The notes under the pieces are model-generated. The model was not told where the DNA came from and did no database searches. It was given only the letters and a program-made list of their open reading frames with translations. Below, piece by piece: positions 52,075-60,572 of a stretch of 64,000 nt of DNA. How positions within the stretch are numbered: the first letter of the stretch is position 1; every line of letters starts with the position of its first letter. The stretch is from Streptomyces collinus (lineage in GTDB: Bacteria; Actinomycetota; Actinomycetes; Streptomycetales; Streptomycetaceae): positions 1,488,001-1,552,000 of the forward strand of contig NZ_CP133771.1 of NCBI RefSeq assembly GCF_031348265.1, in the 5' to 3' direction. A program made the translations under genes and the position numbers.

Positions 52075-53022
52075 TCAGCCCTTGACGCTTCCGGCGGACA
52101 GGCCGGACTGCCAGTACCGCTGGAGCAGCAGGAACGCCACGATCAGCGGGACGATGGTGAGCAGTGATCCAGTGATCACGAGATTGAAGACCGCTTCGCC
52201 ACCCACGGTGGAAGCCTGGGCGTTCCAGCTGTTCAGGCCGAGGGTCAGCGGGTACCAGTCGGGATCCTTCAGCATGATCAGCGGCAGGAAGTAGTTGTTC
52301 CAGGTCGCGACCACGTTGAAGAGAAGAACGGTGACGATTCCCGGCGCCAGCATCGGCATGCTGATCCGGAAGAACGTGCGGAACTCGCCGGCGCCATCGA
52401 CGCGCGCCGACTCCAGGATCTCCTTCGGGACGGCGTCGGTGGCGAAGGTCCACATCAGGTAGAGGCCGAACGGCGAGACCAGCGACGGGATGATGATCGC
52501 CCACGGGGTGTTGGTCAGCCCCATCTCGGAGAACATCAGGAAGGTGGGAACCGCCAGTGCGGTACCGGGCACCGCGACCGCTCCGATGACAGTCGCGAAC
52601 ACGGCCTTCTTGCCGGGGAAGTCGAACTTGGCCAGCCCGTATCCGGCGAGCGTCGCGAGGAACGTAGCGCCGCCCGCCCCGACCACCACATACAGCACGG
52701 TGTTGAGCAGCCAGCGGGTGAAGATCCCGTCGTTGTAGCTGAAGGTGTCGGCGATATTGCCGAACAGGGCGAAGTCGCCATCCAGCCACAGGCCGAAGGA
52801 GTCGAACAGCCCCTTCTGCGTCTTGGTCGCGTTGATCGCCAGCCACGCCAGCGGCAGCAACGTGTACACCAGCATGATCACCGTCAGGGCGGTCAGCGTG
52901 GCGCTGCGCCTCTTCCGGCGGGAGGCGCGCCGGGCGGGGCGGACCACCAGCGGGCCCGAAGAGGCACTCGCGTGCCGTGCCGTGCGCGGCTTGTGCCCGA
53001 CGCGGGGAGTCGTGGTCGCCAT
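52075..53022 (-). CDS. Sugar ABC transporter permease (MalG type)
   Basis: 315 residues with an N-terminal basic tail (RPARRASRRKRRSA) and six TM helices. EAA loop: VPKEILESARVDGAGEFRTF then FRISMPMLAPG. Ends SGLSAGSVKG as family members do. Only 2 bp separate it from the upstream permease. No ATPase gene in the operon. Confidence 0.93.
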   Translation of the reverse strand: MATTTPRVGHKPRTARHASASSGPLVVRPARRASRRKRRSATLTALTVIMLVYTLLPLAWLAINATKTQKGLFDSFGLWLDGDFALFGNIADTFSYNDGIFTRWLLNTVLYVVVGAGGATFLATLAGYGLAKFDFPGKKAVFATVIGAVAVPGTALAVPTFLMFSEMGLTNTPWAIIIPSLVSPFGLYLMWTFATDAVPKEILESARVDGAGEFRTFFRISMPMLAPGIVTVLLFNVVATWNNYFLPLIMLKDPDWYPLTLGLNSWNAQASTVGGEAVFNLVITGSLLTIVPLIVAFLLLQRYWQSGLSAGSVKG

Positions 53023-53024
53023 GA

Positions 53025-53942
53025 TCAGGATTCCTTCCGCAGGCCGCGCAGCTGGACGGCGTAGGCGATGATCATCGTGATCACACCCATGACGATGGCG
53101 ACCGTGGCCGAGTAGTTGAACTTCTGTCCGGCAAACGACAGCGAGTAGGCGTAGAGGTTTGGCGTGAAGTAGGACGTGATCGCATTCGGCGCCAGGCTCT
53201 TGAGGACGCTCGGCTCGTTGAACAGCTGGAAACTGCCGATGATCGAGAAGATCGTCGCGATCGACAGAGCCCCGCGCAGCGCCGGGAGCTTGATCGCCCA
53301 GATGATCCGCAGCTGCCCGGCCCCGTCCATCTCCGCGGCCTCGTACAGCGCCGGATCGACCACCCTCAGCGCCGAGTAGAGGATCAGCATGTTGTAGCCC
53401 ACGAACTGCCAGGTCACGATGTTGCCGATCGACGCCAGGACCAGATCGGGCGACAGCGGGTCACGAAGCGAGATCCCGAACGCCTCATTGATGTTGCCGA
53501 CCAGGCCGAACCGGGTTCCGTACATGAAGCCCCACATCAGCGTTGCGACGACGGCCGGCACCGCGTAAGGCAGGAACACCGAGATCCGGAAGAAGCCCGC
53601 CCCGTACAGGCGGCCGCTGTCGATCGCCAGGGCCAGCAGAAGCGCGAGGAGCAACATGATCGGGACCTGCACGGCAAGGAAGACCGCCACCCGCCCGAAG
53701 GCGGACCAGAACTGCGCGTCCCCCAGCACCTCGGTGTAGTTGTCGGCACCGACGAAGGCCGTTCCGCCGATCAGCTGTGTACGGAACAGGCTCAGGTAGA
53801 TCGAGTAGCCGATCGGTGCGAGGAAGACCAGCGCAAACACCGCCACAAACGGCCCGACGAACCGCCAGCCGACCCATGACCGCCGTCTCGAGGCCGATGG
53901 CCTCCTGGCACCTGGAACCCCTGCCTGGGGTGCTGCGACCAC
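53025..53942 (-). CDS. Sugar ABC transporter permease (MalF type)
   Basis: 305 residues from the GTG at 53942, chosen because AAGGAG lies 7 nt upstream; the frame to 53975 would overrun that site. Six TM helices after a basic tail, with the EAA loop PALYEAAEMDGAGQLRIIWA then IKLPALRGAL. First gene of the importer operon; its leader carries one copy of the GGTCACGTGAAC operator and lies across from two more copies in front of the LacI gene. Confidence 0.93.
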   Translation of the reverse strand: MVAAPQAGVPGARRPSASRRRSWVGWRFVGPFVAVFALVFLAPIGYSIYLSLFRTQLIGGTAFVGADNYTEVLGDAQFWSAFGRVAVFLAVQVPIMLLLALLLALAIDSGRLYGAGFFRISVFLPYAVPAVVATLMWGFMYGTRFGLVGNINEAFGISLRDPLSPDLVLASIGNIVTWQFVGYNMLILYSALRVVDPALYEAAEMDGAGQLRIIWAIKLPALRGALSIATIFSIIGSFQLFNEPSVLKSLAPNAITSYFTPNLYAYSLSFAGQKFNYSATVAIVMGVITMIIAYAVQLRGLRKES

Positions 53943-53982
53943 CGCTTCACTCCTTGCTGCGCGAACGCTGACCACACTGCGT

Positions 53983-53994
53983 GGTCACGTGAAC
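53983..53994. promoter_or_regulatory. LacI operator, copy 1
   Basis: GGTCACGTGAAC, palindromic core GNTCACGTGANC, 41 bp upstream of the permease start. Confidence 0.7.
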
Positions 53995-54028
53995 ATCGAG
54001 TCCGGCTCAGCGCACCGATCCGAACCTT

Positions 54029-54040
54029 GTTCACGTGACC
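54029..54040. promoter_or_regulatory. LacI operator, copy 2
   Basis: GTTCACGTGACC, the exact reverse complement of copies 1 and 3; 46 bp centre-to-centre from copy 1. Confidence 0.7.
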
Positions 54041-54059
54041 ATTCAGCCCGCAGGCGGTT

Positions 54060-54071
54060 GGTCACGTGAAC
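54060..54071. promoter_or_regulatory. LacI operator, copy 3
   Basis: GGTCACGTGAAC, 31 bp (about three helical turns) from copy 2, which suits side-by-side or looped binding. Confidence 0.7.
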
Positions 54072-54187
54072 ATGATGCGGTAGCGTGGCACCCGTCACAG
54101 TGGGAGGTCAAGGTTTCTCGCACGTTAAAACTTCCGCCCGAGCCTTCAGCGGACGGCGACGGGTGGACAGACAGGAGCGAAGGCTCG

Positions 54188-55285
54188 ATGGACCTGAGTG
54201 AGCCGGGACAGCAGGATCCTGGTCCTGCGGTGGGCGCACAGCAAGTCGGTTCGGCCGTACCGGGCGGGCGCCACAGGCAGCACGTCACGAGGGCCGACGT
54301 CGCCGCGCTTGCCGGCGTTTCACGTCAGACCGTGTCCAGGGTGGCCAACGGCCATCCCAGCGTGATCGGTTCGACCCGGGAGCGGGTGCAGGCTGCGATG
54401 CGGGAACTGGGCTACCGGCCCAACAGTGCCGCGCGCGCCCTCAGGTACGGGCAGTTCAAGACCATCGGCGTGATCCTCCACAGCCTCTCCGCCACCGGCC
54501 ACAGCGACACCGTGCAAGCGATCGCGGCCCAGGCCGCGGCCGAGGGATACGCGATCACGGTGATCCCCGTCGACATTCCGACCCAGGACAGTGTGCTGGG
54601 CGCCTTCACCCGGATGGGCGAACTGGCCGTCGACGCAGTCATCGTCTTCATCGAGGTCCACCTGCTTGACGCGGGAACCGTGAAGCTGCCGCCCGGCGTG
54701 CGCGTGGTCGTCGTGGACTCCGACGCCGGAGACCGCTATCGAGTGGTCGATACCGACCAGGCCGGCGGCACCCGAGAGGCCATCAGCCACCTGCTGGAAC
54801 TCGGACATGAAACCGTCTGGCACGTGACCGGTCCGGAGACGTCGTACGCAAGCCAGCGCCGAGCCCAGACTTGGCAGACCGTGCTCGAGGAAGCCGGACG
54901 GCCTGTGCCACCGCCCCTGCACGGCGACTGGACCGCCGAATCGGGCTACGCGGCCGGCCTCGAACTCGCACAAGAGCCGGACTGCACCGCGGTGTTTGCC
55001 TCCAACGACCAGATGGCACTCGGTCTCCTGCACGCCTTCCAAGAACGAGGCAAGGCCGTCCCCGGCGACATCAGCGTGGTCGGCTTCGACGACCTCCCCG
55101 ATGCCGCCCACTTCGCCCCGCCCCTGACCACCGTCCACCAGGACTTCGCCGAGGTGGGCCGGAAGAGTGCCCAGGAGGTCTTGCGGCAGATCCACGAACA
55201 CGACGTCCCCCGATCCGGCACGGACATCGTTCCCACCCGCCTGGTGGTCAGAAGCAGCACGGCGCCGCCGCCCCTGAAGCGGTAA
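54188..55285 (+). CDS. LacI family transcriptional regulator
   Basis: 365 residues from the ATG at 54188 with AGGAGCGAAGG upstream; the frame back to 54035 would cross the operators. HTH and hinge: VTRADVAALAGVSRQTVSRV, ANGHPSVIGSTRERVQAAMR, ELGYRPNSAARALRYGQ. The periplasmic-binding-like effector domain follows (TIGVILHSLSATGHSDTVQA ... VFASNDQMALGLLHAFQERG, DISVVGFDDLPDAAHFAPPL). A 30-residue tail precedes the HTH. Divergent from the importer operon, it probably represses that operon and itself until its sugar inducer arrives. Confidence 0.93.
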   Translation: MDLSEPGQQDPGPAVGAQQVGSAVPGGRHRQHVTRADVAALAGVSRQTVSRVANGHPSVIGSTRERVQAAMRELGYRPNSAARALRYGQFKTIGVILHSLSATGHSDTVQAIAAQAAAEGYAITVIPVDIPTQDSVLGAFTRMGELAVDAVIVFIEVHLLDAGTVKLPPGVRVVVVDSDAGDRYRVVDTDQAGGTREAISHLLELGHETVWHVTGPETSYASQRRAQTWQTVLEEAGRPVPPPLHGDWTAESGYAAGLELAQEPDCTAVFASNDQMALGLLHAFQERGKAVPGDISVVGFDDLPDAAHFAPPLTTVHQDFAEVGRKSAQEVLRQIHEHDVPRSGTDIVPTRLVVRSSTAPPPLKR

Positions 55286-55482
55286 GGGTGGGTGGCTGTT
55301 GGCTTGCCGAACTTGAGGACGGCGTTTCAGCTGGTCAAGCTTGGGGTCGGTGATTCCGTGGGAGCTGTGGCCTGTTGTGTTGTCGCCCGCCGGGAGGCCT
55401 CGAATGCCGTCGGGGTCGGGCTACTGGCAACAGTACGAGTTCGCCGCTTGCCGTCGAGTCGACGGGCTGCGTGAGGAGGCTG
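55286..55482. other. No gene seen
   Basis: A short non-coding stretch between the LacI gene and the IS256 relic. Confidence 0.35.
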
Positions 55483-56069
55483 CCGTATCCAGGCCAAGCT
55501 GGCCGCGGCCGAGCTCCTGCCCGAGGCGGTGGAGACGGTCTGGCCGCGGACGATCGTGCAGACCTGCGTGGTGCACCTGCTGCGGAACTCCTTCCGCTAT
55601 GCCGCCCGCCAGGACTGGGACAAGATCGCCAAGCTTCTGAAGCCCGTCTATACGGCGCCGACCGAGGAGGCCGCCCTGGACAGGTTCGCCGAGTTCGCCG
55701 ACGCCTGGGGCAGGAAATACCCGGCGATCGTGAAGCTGTGGGAGAACGCCTGGGAGGAGTTCACTCCATTTCTGCGGTTCGACACCGAGATCCGTCGCAT
55801 CGTCTGCACCACCAACGCGATCGAGTCGGTCAACGCCCGCATCCGCCGGGCGGTCAAGGCCCGCGGGCACTTCCCGAACGAGCAGGCCGCGTTGAAGTGT
55901 GCGTCTACATGGCCATCATGTCGCTCGACCCCACGGGCAAGGGCCAGGCCCGCTGGACCATGCGCTGGAAGACCGCACTGAACGCCTTCGACATCCCCTT
56001 CGACGGCCGGCTCTCAGCGGCCCGCCAGTAACCCAACCACCCTGGTTACACCGTTCGTTTGACAGACCC
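55483..56069 (+). mobile_element. IS256-family relic with right end
   Basis: Transposase C-terminal half (residues such as WPRTIVQTCVVHLLRNSFRY, FADAWGRKYPAIVKLWENAW, IRRIVCTTNAIESVNARIRR) broken by a frameshift near 55895 and continuing as VYMAIMSLDPTGKGQARWTM to a stop at 56031. Catalytic Glu region is in NAIESVNA. The right end GGTTACACCGTTCGTTTGAC followed by AGACCC (to 56069) is IS256-like. The left end and N-terminal half are missing. It abuts and truncates the TnsA-like gene. Confidence 0.75.
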
Positions 56070-56377
56070 TCGCTTGGTCCTATCGATACCTGCGCCGTAA
56101 TCAAAAACGGCTGAGCATAAATAGACCCAACTTCGGGTGCAAAATCTGCATAGATCAGGCGCGTCAGCTCCAACCGTGATTCGTAAATCACGTGAGCACG
56201 CGTGGTCGAGGACCAGTAGAAACCCGAGTAATGCTTCTGGCCGTAGTACCAGCGGAACGTGCGCCATGGAACCAACGATTCCATGCTTTCAGTGTCGGTA
56301 TACGGCCATGGCGCCACCGCAAGTTCACCGTCACTCCGGCGTACCGTCAACGAGACAGAGTCGACCACAATGCTCAC
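56070..56377 (-). pseudogene. TnsA-like transposon endonuclease, 3'-truncated by the IS256 relic
   Basis: From a GTG at 56377 (GGGGGAC upstream): RTFRWYYGQKHYSGFYWSST, TRAHVIYESRLELTRLIYAD, FAPEVGSIYAQPFLITAQ. This is the N-terminal nuclease domain of TnsA-like subunits of heteromeric transposases: the Glu of YES-R-LE, Asp of ADF, and Gln of AQPF line up with the restriction-endonuclease-type site; the catalytic Lys and the rest are beyond the IS junction. The region is clearly less GC-rich than its neighbours, indicating foreign origin. Confidence 0.7.
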
Positions 56378-56517
56378 ATGTCCCCCAGCAACCCAAGTGC
56401 TGGCCTCAAAGCATGGCGCCGTCAGGCCGTCCCCCCGACGGTTACACGGGAGCACGCAGACGCAGAGAGGCGGCCACAGGGTTCATACGCATGAGCGATG
56501 CTTCGAAAGACTGTCCG

Positions 56518-56593
56518 TCTCATTCCAGTTGGCCAATTGGCCAGACAGTGGCCAACTGGAATGAGAATTGGTCACTCAGTTTGAGAACCTACA
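56518..56593 (-). repeat. Putative end of a Tn7-like element: 18-bp inverted repeat and TGT terminus
   Basis: TCTCATTCCAGTTGGCCA (56518-56535) and its exact complement (56549-56566) are separated by 13 nt, with further TTGGCCA/AATTGG half-sites between and beside them, like repeated transposase-binding sites. On the minus strand the sequence begins TGTAGGTTCTCAAAC at 56593, only 12 bp after the rsmB stop; TGT...ACA ends are characteristic of Tn7-type elements. Confidence 0.55.
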
Positions 56594-56604
56594 CGGGGCG
56601 GGGG

Positions 56605-58032
56605 TCAGCCGGTCCGGCGGATGAGCGCCAGGTACATCGCGTCGGTCCCGTGCAGATGCGGCCACAGCTGCACGTCGGGCCCCTCGCCGAGGTCCGGTAC
56701 GCCGGGCAGCAGCGGCCGGGCGTCGACGAGGTCGGTGTCCGGGTGCTGCTTGAGCACGTCGGCGACAACGGCCCGGGTCTCGGCCAGATGCGGCGAGCAG
56801 GTCGCGTAGCCCACGATTCCGCCGACCCGCACGGACTCCAGCGCGGTCCGCAGCAGCCCGCGCTGCAACGGCGCGAAGCCCTCCAGGTCCTCCGGGCGGC
56901 GCCGCCAGCGGGCCTCCGGGCGGCGGCGCAGGGCACCGAGGCCCGTGCACGGCACGTCGACCAGCACCCGGTCGAAGCTGCCGGGCCGCCACGCCGGGCG
57001 GGTCCCGTCGGCGGCGATCACCTGGTACGGCCCGGGGTTGCCGTCCAGGGCCCTGGCCACCAGTCCGGCGCGATGGGTCTGCTTCTCGGAGGCGACCAGC
57101 AGCGCGCCGCGCTCGGCGGCCAGCGCCCCGAGCAGCGCCGCCTTGCCGCCGGGCCCCGCGCATCCGTCCAGCCAGCGCCGGTCGGGCCCGTCCAGGGGCG
57201 CGTTGGCGAGAGCGATCGCCACGAGCTGGCTGCCCTCGTCCTGCACGCCCGCGCGCCCGTCCCGCACGGCGGCGATGGCACCCGGCTCCCCGCCCTCGGT
57301 CAGCCGCACGGCGTAGGGCGACCAGCGCCCCTGCACGGCGGCGTCCTCGTGGAGCAGTTCCTCGGCGGTGGCCCGTCCGGGCCGCGCCACCAGCGTCACC
57401 TCGGGCCGCTCGTTGTCCGCGCGCAGCAGCTCCTCCACGCCGTCGCGCCCGCCGCCGAGGGAGTCCCACAGCGCGGACACGACCCACCGGGGATGCGAGT
57501 GCACGACGGCGAGATGGTCCTCGGGGTCGTCTTCGTAGGGCGGCGCGACCCGCTCCAGCCAGCCGTCCAGATCGTCCTGCGCGACCTTGCGCAGCACGGC
57601 GTTGACGAACTTGGCCCGCCCGTCGCCGAGCACGACCCGGGCGAGTTCGACGGTGGCGGACACGGCCGCGTGCGTCGGGATCCGCGTGCCGAGCAGCTGG
57701 TGCGCGCCGAGGCTCAGCACATCCAGCACCGGCGGATCGACCTCCCCGAGCGGCCGGTCCACGCAGTGGGAGAGGACCGCGTCGTACGTCCCTTGCCGCC
57801 GCAGCGTCCCGTACACCAGCTCGGTGGCGAGCGCCGCGTCCCGGGCGTCGAACGTCTCGGGCCCCTCCTTCTCCCGGGCCTTGCGCAGCAGGGGCGGGAG
57901 AACGAGGTTGGCGTAGGCGTCCCGCTCGTCCACGGCCCTCAGGGCCTCGAAGGCGAGGATGCGGACGGGGTCCTTCTTGGGCCGGCGGTAGGGCTTGCCT
58001 GACGTGCGGGCTCGACGGGGCTGTTCGCTCAC
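56605..58032 (-). CDS. rsmB: 16S rRNA m5C967 methyltransferase
   Basis: 475 residues from the GTG at 58032. N-terminal NusB-like domain (PVRILAFEALRAVDERDAYA, TELVYGTLRRQGTYDAVLSH), then the SAM-dependent m5C methyltransferase domain: SAM motif LDGCAGPGGKAALL, DRVLVDVPCTGLGALRRRPE with the PC-T motif Cys, and IVGYATCSPHLAETR with the catalytic TCS Cys. Core gene, next to fmt as in other streptomycetes, but separated by a tandem repeat array. Confidence 0.95.
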   Translation of the reverse strand: MSEQPRRARTSGKPYRRPKKDPVRILAFEALRAVDERDAYANLVLPPLLRKAREKEGPETFDARDAALATELVYGTLRRQGTYDAVLSHCVDRPLGEVDPPVLDVLSLGAHQLLGTRIPTHAAVSATVELARVVLGDGRAKFVNAVLRKVAQDDLDGWLERVAPPYEDDPEDHLAVVHSHPRWVVSALWDSLGGGRDGVEELLRADNERPEVTLVARPGRATAEELLHEDAAVQGRWSPYAVRLTEGGEPGAIAAVRDGRAGVQDEGSQLVAIALANAPLDGPDRRWLDGCAGPGGKAALLGALAAERGALLVASEKQTHRAGLVARALDGNPGPYQVIAADGTRPAWRPGSFDRVLVDVPCTGLGALRRRPEARWRRRPEDLEGFAPLQRGLLRTALESVRVGGIVGYATCSPHLAETRAVVADVLKQHPDTDLVDARPLLPGVPDLGEGPDVQLWPHLHGTDAMYLALIRRTG

Positions 58033-58154
58033 GAAAAGGTGCTCCGGGGGTGAGAAGAAGTGCGCCGTCCAGCCTACGCCGCCGGGATCCGGGCGTGACC
58101 GGCAGCGGTGGCGGCAAGCCAGGCTGCCGACATCGCTCCGGGGGCGGCCACGGG

Positions 58155-58520
58155 GTCGCCGGACGGGGGACGTGACCGGCAGCAGGGCCGCGGACCACGT
58201 CGTCGCCGCCGGCGTCGCCAGCGCGAGCTTGACCGACCGGCAGCGCGCCGAGCCAGGTCGCGGACGCCCCTCCTGCATCGCCCGCGGAGTCGCCGGACGA
58301 GGGACGTGACCGGCAGCAGGGCCGCGGACCACGTCGTCACCGCCGGCGTCGTCAACGCGAGCTTGACCGGCCGACAGCGCGCCGAGCCAGGTCGCGGACG
58401 CCGCTCCTGCGTCGCCCGCGGAGTCGCCGGACGGGGGACCGCGACGGCAGCAGGCCGCGGGCCACGTCGTCACGCGGGATGTGACCGGACGGCAGGGCAG
58501 CAAACCAGGCTGCCGGCGTC
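58155..58520. repeat. 134-bp imperfect tandem repeat array (about 2.7 units)
   Basis: Units begin with GTCGCCGGACG at 58155, 58289 and 58423, exactly 134 bp apart; the first two differ at few positions and the third is partial and more diverged. A weaker part unit precedes them (58098-58154). The array sits between fmt and rsmB. Its frames are open on both strands only because of GC content; I see no coding claim. Confidence 0.85.
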
Positions 58521-58604
58521 ACTCCGGTTTCAGTCTCGGAGTTGCCGAGGCGTGACGTGACCGCGGCAGCGCGCCGCGCCGGACCGCCGGCCCGCTTTCC
58601 GGCT

Positions 58605-59537
58605 TCAGCCCCCGAGCCGCTCGCCCTCCCCGATGCGCACCCCGCGGGCCCAGTCCGCCGCCCGCATCGGCTTCTTGCCCTGGGCCTGCACCCACAGCAG
58701 CTCGACGCCGTAGGAGCCGGTGCCGGCGTGGACGTTGTTCTTCCCGGCGGCGATCTGCCCGGCGGCGAGGTCCGTCCGGTCGGGCACGGGCGTGACCTGG
58801 ATGAGCTTGAGCCGCTCACCGCGGAAGGTGGTCCAGGCGCCGGGGGCCGGGGTGCAGCCCCGCACCATCCGGTCGATGCGCAGCGCGGGTGCGTTCCAGT
58901 CCAGGTGCGCGTCCTCGACGTTGACCTTCGGGGCGAGGCTGATCCCGTCGGCCGGCTGCGGTACGGCCTTCAGCGTGCCGTCCTCGATGCCGTCCATGGT
59001 CGCCGCGAGCAGCCCGGCGCCGGCGAACGCCAGCCGTGTCAGCAGGTCCCCGCTGGTGTCGGTGGCCCGGATCTCCTCGGTCACCGTGCCGTACACCGGG
59101 CCGGAGTCGAGCCCCTCCTCGATCAGGAAGGTGGACGCCCCGGTGATCTCGTCGCCGGCCATGATGGCGTGCTGCACGGGCGCGGCACCGCGCCAGGCCG
59201 GGAGCAGGGAGAAGTGCAGATTGACCCAGCCGTGCGCGGGGATGTCGAGCGCGACCCGGGGCAGCAGCGCCCCGTAGGCGACCACGGGACAGCAGTCCGG
59301 TCCGATCTGCCGCAGCCGCTCCAGGAACTCCGGGTCCTTCGGCTTCGCCGGCTTCAGCACCTCGATCCCGGCCTCCTCCGCCCGCTCGGCGACGGGCGAC
59401 GCGACGAGCCTGCGCCCGCGCCCGGCCGGCGCGTCGGGCCGCGTGACGACGGCGGCCACCTCGTGCCGTCCGGAGGCGAGCAGAGCGTCCAGGGCGGGAA
59501 CGGCGACCTCGGGTGTACCGGCGAAGACGAGCTTCAT
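58605..59537 (-). CDS. fmt: Methionyl-tRNA formyltransferase
   Basis: 310 residues from the ATG at 59537 ([20 protein letters not shown]). Formyltransferase domain with [40 protein letters not shown] (catalytic Asn/His) and [12 protein letters not shown] (catalytic Asp); C-terminal OB-like tRNA-binding domain from about 210. It formylates initiator Met-tRNA. The expected neighbours priA (upstream) and rsmB (downstream) are in place. Confidence 0.96.
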   Translation of the reverse strand: MKLVFAGTPEVAVPALDALLASGRHEVAAVVTRPDAPAGRGRRLVASPVAERAEEAGIEVLKPAKPKDPEFLERLRQIGPDCCPVVAYGALLPRVALDIPAHGWVNLHFSLLPAWRGAAPVQHAIMAGDEITGASTFLIEEGLDSGPVYGTVTEEIRATDTSGDLLTRLAFAGAGLLAATMDGIEDGTLKAVPQPADGISLAPKVNVEDAHLDWNAPALRIDRMVRGCTPAPGAWTTFRGERLKLIQVTPVPDRTDLAAGQIAAGKNNVHAGTGSYGVELLWVQAQGKKPMRAADWARGVRIGEGERLGG

Positions 59538-59632
59538 GGGGTGGTGGGGGCCTCTCGGGGCGGGAATCGGACGGGCAGCGCGCCCAAGTCTATGAGCCCG
59601 GGACGGAAAGCCGCCGACGGCGCTCAGCCCCC

Positions 59633-59701
59633 ACAGGAGGGCTCGGCCCCGCGATACAGGAGGGCTCGGCCTCGCGATACAGGAGGGCTCGGCCTCGCGA
59701 T
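59633..59701. repeat. Three 23-bp tandem repeats upstream of fmt
   Basis: A 23-bp unit (starts ACAGGAGGGCTCGG, ends CGCGAT) occurs at 59633, 59656 and 59679, one base differing in the first. The GGAGGGCTC element repeats within 100 bp upstream of the fmt start. Confidence 0.85.
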
Positions 59702-59914
59702 CGGCTGCTCCAGGCGGTGCGCGGGCGGGAGACGAGCGGCGAAAGCCGGAAGCCGAGGCGCACGCCCCGCGCAAACGGGCGCACGCGTATGCCCCCGCGC
59801 CCCCACACCGTGACCAGCGGAGCGAATCCGCGTTGGTCAAGACAGAGTTGACCACACCGGGCCGCGATCGCGGCCCATTCCTTTCATCTCATCGCCGGTT
59901 CGAGAGGCTTGTTC

Positions 59915-60466
59915 ATGGCCGACCACGCAACCCACGACGCCCAGGCTCGGGCCAGCCTGCACTTGCTGGTGCGGGACATCGAGCGGGTCCGCCGGCAGGT
60001 GGACGCACTGCGCACACTGACCGCCCAGTTGGGCAACGTCTACCGCCCGCGCCGCTCCGGCCCCTCCACGGGCTTCGTCGTCTACGGACGCGCCCCCGCC
60101 CCGACGGTACGTCTCGCCCAGGAGCTGCGGGACAGTGTCGAGACCCTGGTCACTGCGGCCGTGGACTTCGACCGCTCGCTCGGCTTCTCGTGGGACGCGG
60201 TGGGTTCCGCGCTCGGAGTCACCAAGCAGGCGGTCCACCGCCGTTACGGCTCCCGGCGTGCCACGGCCCCGGCGGCCACGCCCGAGCCGGAGCGCACGCC
60301 GGAGCCGACCCCTGCGGCCGGCCGCGCGGTCAATGTGACCACCGGCCTGCCCACGGTCCCGACGGTCCCCGCGGCCCGCTCCATGCCCACCCAGCCGACA
60401 GCCGGCAGCCCCGCTCTCCGCGACGAGGCGAGGCCCACGGCTTTCCCTGGCCCGCGCAACGGCTGA
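59915..60466 (+). CDS. Small conserved actinobacterial protein with C-terminal HTH motif
   Basis: 183 residues from the ATG at 59915 (GAGAGG upstream). An N-terminal helical region ([20 protein letters not shown]) then a recruiting HTH-like segment [22 protein letters not shown], followed by a disordered Pro/Thr/Ala-rich tail. Found in this same position between fmt and priA in streptomycetes. Function unknown; DNA binding is suggested by the HTH only. Confidence 0.8.
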   Translation: MADHATHDAQARASLHLLVRDIERVRRQVDALRTLTAQLGNVYRPRRSGPSTGFVVYGRAPAPTVRLAQELRDSVETLVTAAVDFDRSLGFSWDAVGSALGVTKQAVHRRYGSRRATAPAATPEPERTPEPTPAAGRAVNVTTGLPTVPTVPAARSMPTQPTAGSPALRDEARPTAFPGPRNG

Positions 60467-60572
60467 CGCCCCCCTCTGCCCTGCCCTCCCGGACCGCCCC
60501 GGGAGGGCAGTCGCGTATCCGGCCGATGAGCAGAACAGACCCCAGCGGGCGCCCGCCGACACAGGCCACGCA

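Noticed and set aside
58033..58604. A CRISPR array in the tandem repeats
   Set aside because: The 134-bp units are contiguous, imperfect and lack unique spacers; no cas genes are present.
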